A DNA stretch of 64,000 nt. It comes from Anthonomus grandis grandis (taxonomy: Eukaryota; Arthropoda; Insecta; Coleoptera; Curculionidae). The position numbers and the translations under genes are program-made. The notes beneath the pieces are model-generated. The model was not told the origin of the DNA. It saw only the letters and a list, made by a program, of their open reading frames with translations, and searched no databases. This document shows, one piece after another, positions 57,006 to 64,000 of the stretch (the stretch's first letter is position 1; each line of letters starts with the position of its first letter). Location of the stretch: NCBI RefSeq assembly GCF_022605725.1, contig NC_065551.1, positions 1,116,001 through 1,180,000 of the forward strand. Reading direction: 5' to 3'.

Positions 57006-58388
57006 ATGAACTCTAATGAAAAAATTTAACAATAGAGTGACATAACTTATCCTAGAGTAAAGAGTTTAGAGGTTACTTCAAACCGTAATTCTTCTTTAGA
57101 TTCTGGCTTAAACGAGCTTTATTCCGAAATAGCGAATAATACTTTATCATCCCTTAATTTAGATAGTAATAGTTTAGGTATAAATTTAAACTTAGTGGAC
57201 AATAGTAATTTAGTAAACAATAATAAAATGGCTGATGCATTAAAATCAACCGTTGCACTTCTCAAAAGCTTTGATGGTCAACCATCCAGATTAGAAACAT
57301 TTTTAAACCAGATTGATACCTTTTATGCGAAATACTTTAATGCAGACCCATCACAACAAGAATATGTAATTTTAGCTATTTAATCAAAAATCATAGGAGA
57401 GGCTGAAGACTTTTTGTTAACAAGATCTGACTTAAACTCTTGGGCAGAAATAAAAATTGCATTACAACAAAAATTTAACGATCCAATTACTAGGGCTAAT
57501 TTACAGCAACAATTAATTTTCTTAAGCAGAAAAAATTAATGATTATATTCAACGCTTAAAGTCATTAGTTAATAAGATTAATAATAAGATTTGTTCCGAA
57601 ATTAATAATATCGAAGCCAAAACAATTCTCATCAATCAAAATGAACTAACAGCTACACAAAATCTTTTAGCGAACGTCCCTAATGAACTTAGAACATTAC
57701 TAATTGTGCAAAATCCACAAACCTTAGATCAAGCTATCGATATTATCACAAACTATGATATTTTAACAAGTCAAAACCAATTCAAAAATAACTACCTTTA
57801 TAATCAAAATGCTGCAAGACAAACTTCACACATACCACCAAATCAACCACAAATAAATCAACAAAGACAAATTAACAATAATCAATTGAGACCACAAAAT
57901 CAATTTAATCACCATAAATAGAATCAATTTAATCAATATAAACAAAATCAATTTAATCAATTTAGACAAAATGAACCAAACACATCTAGACCATATAACC
58001 AACCATTTAATAAACTACAAAACCAGCAGTTTACACAAAGGAACCCGCAACGAACACCTCAATATCCCCAACCAATGTCCGGAATACAATTCACTAATAC
58101 AAAACCCCAATATCCTCAACCCATGTCTGGAGTAAGTGTACAACCTAGAAGAGAAATGCCTCTTTATACACAACCTAAACATGAGTTGACTCACTTAGAA
58201 AATCTAAATGAAGTCCCATATTTTGATAGCTATAACGAAAACGTCCCCTATTCTGACAACTATGATGAACCCTATTACGACGAACATAATTTTCCAAATT
58301 ACAATCCTGAAGACAATTCTGAAGATTCACTAGTAGAACAACTAGAAAATTTTCATTTAGAAGCCTCACAGAAAAAAAACCCTGTTTA
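57006..58388 (+). pseudogene. Errantivirus-like gag, broken
   Basis: It opens at an ATG at 57006 and meets stops after seven codons. A gag core with LLKSFDGQPSRLETFLNQI (about 57258) runs to a stop near 57381. Pieces continue through 57540 and 57590-57920, then a Gln/Asn-rich repetitive part (about 57800-58060). A Pro/Tyr/acidic C-terminus (58075-58388) ends it. Stops and frameshifts near 57027, 57381, 57537 and 57919 make it non-functional. In this group gag has no zinc knuckle, and none is seen. Confidence 0.75.
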
Positions 58389-61300
58389 AGTTTAAACAGT
58401 TTCCAAGTTAATCAACTACCCTTCATACACATTCCTGTTTTAAATATTCGATTACTCATAGATACAAGTTCACACGCATCACTTCTTAGACCCTCATTGG
58501 CAGAAACTTATTTTCCTGAGTTAATTCAACCATACAAAGTAGAGCTTTTATTCCCTTGTTCCTAAATTTTGGCATAACAAAATCAATAGAGTTTATTTTA
58601 TTCTCATTTCATGAATATTTTGATGGTATTTTAGGAATCAAAGATTTATGCAAACTTGGCTTAAACATTGACTTAGAAAATCAAAACTTGGTAAATCAAT
58701 ATTTAACAATTCCTTTCCACTAAGAGAAAATTTTGAAGAATTCGTAATCGAAATACCCCCAGAAACTGTTCAAAAATGTATAATAAAAACCGATCTACCC
58801 AACGATACAACTTGGTTAGTCCCCTATTTTCATGATGAAGAAATAACAATTCATCCTACATTAGTAATGATCAAAAATAATTCCTATATAATAGATATTC
58901 TTAATCATTCTAAAAGATCAATTGCGTTAGAAGGTCATGTATCCAATGGATTACCCTCGGAACCAATTGAACTTAATAATTACGAAATATTAGATAAAAT
59001 CCCTTCTTGCGACACCCTTAAAACAAATCATTTTAGTAAAAATATTTCTTGTAACGATTTAAACTTAGAATCCCTGATTAGACACGAACATTTAAATAAA
59101 GAGGAACGCAGAGAACTTTTTAAGCTAATAAGAAAGTTCGAAAAAGTCTTACACAAACCCGGAGATAAATTAACGTTTTCAAATCAAGCAAAACATAAAA
59201 TAAACACTACCGATGAAATCCCAGTCTACACTAAAAGCTATAGATATCCGCATATCCTTAAACAAGAAATCGACAACCAAATTGAACAGATGCTAGATGA
59301 TGAAATCATTAGACCTTCAAATTCCCCATGGAGTTCACCTGTATGGATAGTCCCGAAGAAAGCCGATGTGACAGGAAAAAAGAAATGAAGAATCGTCATT
59401 GATTATAGGAAATTGAATGAAAAACCCATAGGCGATAGATACCCAATTCCTAACATCACGGACATATTGGATAAACTAGGCCGATGTAACTACTTCACAA
59501 CCATAGACCTCGCTAACGGATTTCACCAGATAGAAATGGATCCAGAAAGCATACCAAAGACAGCATTTAATATAGAACATGGTCATTACGAGTATGTACG
59601 CATGCCATTTGGACTCAAGAATGCACCTGCGACATTTCAGAGAGCAATGGATAATGTGTTACGTACGAGGTTTACTAGGCAAAATATGTTTAGTCTACAT
59701 GGACGACATTATTATATTTTCAACCAGCCTGTAAGAACATCTTAATAACCTTAAATTAGTTTTCGAGCGACTCGAGTGTCTTTTAACATGAAAATACAAT
59801 TAGACAAATGTGAATTTCTGAAAAAAGACGTAGAATTTCTAGGACATATCATAACAGCTGAAGGAGTTAAACCAAACCCACAGAAAATTAAAGCAATTAA
59901 AAATTTTAAAATTCCAAATACCCCTAAAGAAATCAAATCCTTTTTAGGCCTCATCGGATATTACAGAAAATTCATCAAAGACTTCGCAAAGATCACGAAA
60001 CCTCTTACCAATTGTCTTAAAAAAAACGTAAAAATTATTCACGATAAAGCCTTCCGTACAGCATTTCATCTCTGTAAAAACATTTTAACTAACGACCCGA
60101 TTCTACAATACCCTGATTTTCATAAACCCTTTGTACTGACAACAGACGCATCAGAATACGCGATTGGAGCTATATTATCTCAAGGACCCATCGGATCTGA
60201 TTTACCTATTTCATATGCTAGTCGTACATTAAATTCCACTGAATGTAACTACTCTACAATTGAAAAGGAACTTTTGGCAATAGTATGGGCTACAAAATAT
60301 TTTCGTCCCTACCTTTTTGGCCGAAAATTTACAATCATAACGGATCATAAACCACTTCAATGGTTATTTTCGATCAAAGAGCCTAATTCAAAATTAATAA
60401 GATGGCGACTTAAACTTCAAGAGTATGAATATACAATTCAATATAAAAGATATTCATAATAGCAACGCCGATGCACTTTCGCGACCACCAAGAGAAATAC
60501 ACCCCATGGAAATCAAGAAACCTCCTTCTACTCACATGTCAGCAACATGCGATGACAATGACGCAGATGACCAATATTTATGGCACGAAAGAATCAAGCA
60601 TTTCTTTGATAACTTTCAAGATAAACCGAATCTTTTTGAAAAACCACAGAAAAAGAAAGAAACAAAAAAATTAATATTATTTCTCAAATAATAATACCTC
60701 CACCAAGTTTGAAGAAAATCAAGGAACCCGAACAAAATAAATCAGAATCACCAAAACCTTCGACAAGCCATGAAAACGATATCATTTTACTAGAAATTCC
60801 AGAAAAAGACGGATCGGAAACAGACACAGCTAGTCTATCCATAGAAAAATTACCACCAGAACCTCAAGAGATCGTAAATAACAAAAAAATAACTCTGAAA
60901 CAGAAACAGTACACACATCAAAGGAAGACCCTATATTAGGTGCCTCGTATGTCAATAAATCTTTAAACATATTCAAAAATCAAATTATATTTAAATGGAC
61001 AGCAAAAGAAAAACCCTATGTGACCAAAACTACCGAAACAAAATTCGACTATTCGAAACAAAAAAAGACTAATCTATTTTATAAATAAAGACCCCTTAAC
61101 TTTTGATATACAATCACTCTTTAAGGATTATCTACCACCAGATACATATTGCCTATATTTCCAAAATAAGGAATTAGAACCCCTAATTTTAAGAATTTTT
61201 CAAAAAACATTTAAAAATAACGCATACAAACTTGTTATTTCAAACACACTCCTTGAAGACGTTTTAAACGTAGATAAAAGAAAAGAAATTATAGAACGAT

Positions 61301-62103
61301 ATCATACCACGAAAATATCGCATAGAGGAATGACGGAAAACATAAAAAATATTAAACAACGTTATTACTGGCCGAGCCTGGAAAGAGACGTTATAGATTA
61401 TGTAAATACTTGTGAAACATGTCAAAAAACAAAGTATGATAGACACCCATACAAAGTTGTATATAAACCAACCCCAACTGGATCAAGACCCCTTGAACAT
61501 ATATATATGGACATATATTCAATTTCAGGTCAAAAGTATTTAACCTTGATAGACAATTTCTCAAAATTTGCTACTGCCTACCCTGTACATGAAACCTCAA
61601 TAGAAATCCGTCAGAATTTGATTAAATTCTTTTCTCATCATGGTACACCTTCCAAGATTACCACCGACAATGCTAAATCCTTTAAAAGTAATTTAGTACA
61701 AGACCTCTGTAAAACCTACCAAATAGAGTTACATTTTATAACCCCATACAACCCAAATTCAAATTCCCCAATAGAAAGATTTCATTCAACTCTTCAAGAA
61801 AGCCTTATTGCCCTTAGAAACGATCATCGTAGTAAAACTATTCAAGAATTAATAGACATAGCTATTTTAAACTATAATAACAGTATTCATTCATCACATG
61901 AATATACCCCATTTCAAATCTTAAAAGGCAATTTAAATTACCAATTAAATTTTGAAAAAAATCTAAACCAAATGCAAACTGATTATGTTTTTGAACTAGC
62001 ACAAATATTTAAAGAACTCAATGAAAACATAACATCAAAATTAAACGCAAAAAAGGCAAATATTTTAGCAAAACTAAATAAAGAACGAGAAAATGACCCC
62101 TAA
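58389..62103 (+). pseudogene. Errantivirus-like pol: protease, RT, RNase H, integrase
   Basis: A protease-like segment near 58430-58530 reads IDTSS at the site where family members have DTG. RT starts at about 58870; IEQMLDDEIIRPSNSPWSSP is followed by an in-frame stop at about 59386, then FTTIDLANGFHQIEMDP and RMPFGLKNAPATFQ. The YMDD box near 59700 lies in a different frame from its surroundings and is followed by a stop. The RT thumb and RNase H span 59776-60459 (FLGLIGYYRKFIKDF, TTDASEYAIGAIL). The integrase (61330-62103) has CETCQKTK, MDIYSISGQKYL, TTDNAKSF and NSNSPIERFHS and is open. The region 60460-61330 is degraded. Confidence 0.85.
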
Positions 62104-62247
62104 ATACCTAAAGCTACTACACAACTTATAAGTACACCGCGAAAACTAGCCTCAAAACTAGAACCTAAATATAAGAAAACTAAGTTTAGAAATCAGCGAC
62201 ATCCCAAGAATATTAAAAGACAATCGTAATTTTCAGGAACAAAAACC

Positions 62248-62656
62248 ATGAAGCTAATCATTCTTCTACTTCCGCTAATAGTCAATGCCCATTATAAGAT
62301 TGAAGAATTAACGAATCCTTTGCTACCAGTATACCAAGGAATTAGTTATATCGTAACAAATTACCATCATGTATACTATCATGTTAATTTAACCAACATA
62401 AAAGATTGTCTAAACATTACAAAAACAACCCTTTTACAAACTAACATCACCCTCGGAAAAACTAATGTCACCCCTTACTTTCCCTTATATAAGCTATTGA
62501 TAACAAAAATTCATAATCTATTTGAACAAGTAAAATCAATAGAATCCTTTATTGAACATTATTCTACCCCTTAAAATAGAGTCAAAAGAGGATTGTTTAA
62601 TTTCATAGGTAAAACTCAAAAGTTTTTATTTGGCACTTTAGACGATAGCGAATTAT
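62248..62656 (+). pseudogene. Errantivirus-like env, 5' part only
   Basis: It opens at 62248 with a hydrophobic signal-peptide-like start and contains several N-linked glycosylation motifs. It is interrupted by an in-frame stop at about 62572. A furin-like RVKR site with a following hydrophobic stretch comes next, and the reading ends at 62656 where the opposite-strand element begins. The rest of the fusion-type envelope, including its membrane anchor, is missing. Confidence 0.7.
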
Positions 62657-62865
62657 AAACTCAAACCAGCAGTATGCTTTTTAAAAAAAGTTTTATTTAA
62701 CTAAACTTAATAATTAGAACATTATCGTTCAAATTCTATGCTAGAACTAACTTATAAAATCTAAAAACCACCTAGAAACGATGTAAAATAATAAATGCCT
62801 ATTCTGCTTATTCTACGAATAAATGCTTATATGCACACTTATTGGAATCGGTTCATGCACATAAC
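62650..62865 (-). repeat. Probable 3' LTR of the minus-strand errantivirus-like element
   Basis: On minus, a polypurine tract AAGGGAGGAGGAG directly follows the env stop (plus 62877-62864). The next bases begin with the gypsy-like AGTTA. An AATAAA signal lies at about plus 62693-62698. The far end is placed only approximately, where the plus-strand env remnant ends. Confidence 0.6.
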
Positions 62866-62875
62866 TCCTCCTCCC

Positions 62876-63991
62876 TTAAGATTCTTCAACGTCCTCGTTG
62901 ATAATGTCCTGGAGGGTCTTCAGAGGAATCGCCTTATGTTTTCTTTGCCACAAATAAGTTATAACTATAATAACTATTACAAGAATTAGGAATAAAACCG
63001 AAGTGCTAATTACATGGCTTTTTTCTGGAACAGAGTCTTTAAATACAATTGGTTCCCTAAGATCTTCCTGGATTTTTTCAGGATACATTAAATGCTTAAG
63101 TTGTAAATTTAAATGAACATTTGAATCTAAAACAGAATTTTCAATTTCAACATTTTTAATGCTCAAATTATTCGATTGTAGTGAATACTTATGCTGACCT
63201 ATTATTACATTACATTGGCTTTGAATATGTGAACATCCCGTTAAATTATATTTAACAAACTGAAAACAATTTTCAAAAATAGTTTCAGGGGATTTTGTAC
63301 AAAATAATAGAGCTTTATTATATGTTAACGTGTGAACTTGATAGTTGTTGTTTATCTTTGCAAATATACAGTCTGTTAACAAATTACAACCATTAATAAT
63401 TGGATCCATACATATCCAATTCGTATTAATCTCTAAACACTTTTTATACCATAAATTGTTACAATAGAACTTACTAGGGCTCACTAAAATAGTGTCATTT
63501 GATGAAGGAATGGGGTATACAATTTGTAGGTTACATGTTTTTGTTCCAAAAATGGGGATCTTAATCACTAGAATTGCCATGTCATCGGATAAAATTAATC
63601 CAGTTTTACAAATTAATGTCAGTTCTGTAATATGTCTTATCGGCCATAATAAATTTTTAGGATATTGAACTTCTAAATACATCCAAATTTCATGTATTTC
63701 TTTAGTATTTAAAATTTCAAGATCTAGGCTTTCTAAATGGGCAAAAGTTAACGTGCGTAATAATTTTTCTAAATAAGAGTGTACATTTTTAATTTGCAGA
63801 ATTTGATTTTGCATTTCAACTAAAAGTCTAATGGTGTCGTTTAAAACATCTATATTAGCTTTAAGTTTTTCTGAATTTTTATTTACTATATTTACATTTT
63901 CCTGGAATCTAGCAGTTATATGACCGGCGAATGAACTTAGTTCGTTAATCTTATGCATGTAATTAATCTGATTACTTTTCAAGATTTGCAT
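62876..63991 (-). CDS. Errantivirus-like env, C-terminal 371 residues, open
   Basis: It is open from the window edge (a start at 63991 is only the first in-frame Met; the gene probably begins outside) to TAA at 62876-62878. After a helical heptad-like region near the N-terminal side comes a Cys-rich ectodomain (NLWYKKCLE, GCNLLTDCIF). A hydrophobic membrane anchor follows near the C-terminus (about 20 residues after HVISTSV), then a short basic/acidic tail. This fits the membrane-proximal part of a baculovirus F-like envelope protein of insect errantiviruses. No stop or frameshift is seen in this part. It is antisense to, and unrelated in frame to, the neighbouring plus-strand element. Confidence 0.75.
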   Translation of the reverse strand: MQILKSNQINYMHKINELSSFAGHITARFQENVNIVNKNSEKLKANIDVLNDTIRLLVEMQNQILQIKNVHSYLEKLLRTLTFAHLESLDLEILNTKEIHEIWMYLEVQYPKNLLWPIRHITELTLICKTGLILSDDMAILVIKIPIFGTKTCNLQIVYPIPSSNDTILVSPSKFYCNNLWYKKCLEINTNWICMDPIINGCNLLTDCIFAKINNNYQVHTLTYNKALLFCTKSPETIFENCFQFVKYNLTGCSHIQSQCNVIIGQHKYSLQSNNLSIKNVEIENSVLDSNVHLNLQLKHLMYPEKIQEDLREPIVFKDSVPEKSHVISTSVLFLILVIVIIVITYLWQRKHKAIPLKTLQDIINEDVEES

Positions 63992-64000
63992 GTGTCGGTT

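Overview
This window reads as AT-rich nuclear DNA of an arthropod, most likely an insect. The basis is the mix of element types: PIF/Harbinger elements with MADF or SANT partner genes, Merlin, Transib/RAG1-like, P (THAP), pogo/Tigger, Tc1, hAT, BEL/Pao, errantivirus-like Gypsy elements with env, I-like and Jockey non-LTR elements and a tRNA-derived SINE. Splice signals follow the GT-AG rule. I find no host gene, no functional tRNA or rRNA gene and no bacterial feature. The species cannot be named from this sequence.

Layout. 1-2490: decayed Gypsy pol (minus). 2560-4670: decayed hAT (plus). 5171-7284: Harbinger 1. 7287-10345: truncated Harbinger 2. 10346-13842: truncated Harbinger 3. 13846-22156: two GC-rich pieces of a possible R2-like non-LTR ORF, split by an A-rich I-like non-LTR element whose gag is itself split by a Transib/RAG1-like transposon. 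22157-22286: an LTR-type terminus. 22287-25578: Harbinger 4, with both genes open. 25579-27900: truncated Harbinger 5. 28359-30345: second hAT. 30549-34310: foldback and P element. 35196-41380: Harbinger 6 with a Tc1 element and two LTR-like insertions inside. 41558-51138: BEL/Pao element with a Merlin element (itself holding a Jockey fragment and a SINE) and a solo LTR inside. 51756-52024: mariner-type MITE. 52416-53651: DDE_3-type transposase remnant. 53841-56165: Tigger. 56270-62656: errantivirus-like element (plus). 62650-64000: a second one (minus), with an open env reaching the window edge.

How the parts work together. Each Harbinger element pairs a DDE transposase with a DNA-binding partner. 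Two architectures occur. In Harbingers 1, 3, 5 and 6 a MADF(-BESS) gene on one strand and the transposase on the other are interleaved, with exons of each in the other's intron. In Harbingers 2 and 4 a SANT/Myb gene and the transposase lie tail to tail. Harbinger 4 has no break in either gene and is the best candidate for a recently active autonomous element. The interleaved architecture is the most striking signal in the window. Several insertions have base-exact ends and target-site duplications (TSDs), so their relative order of insertion can be read directly.
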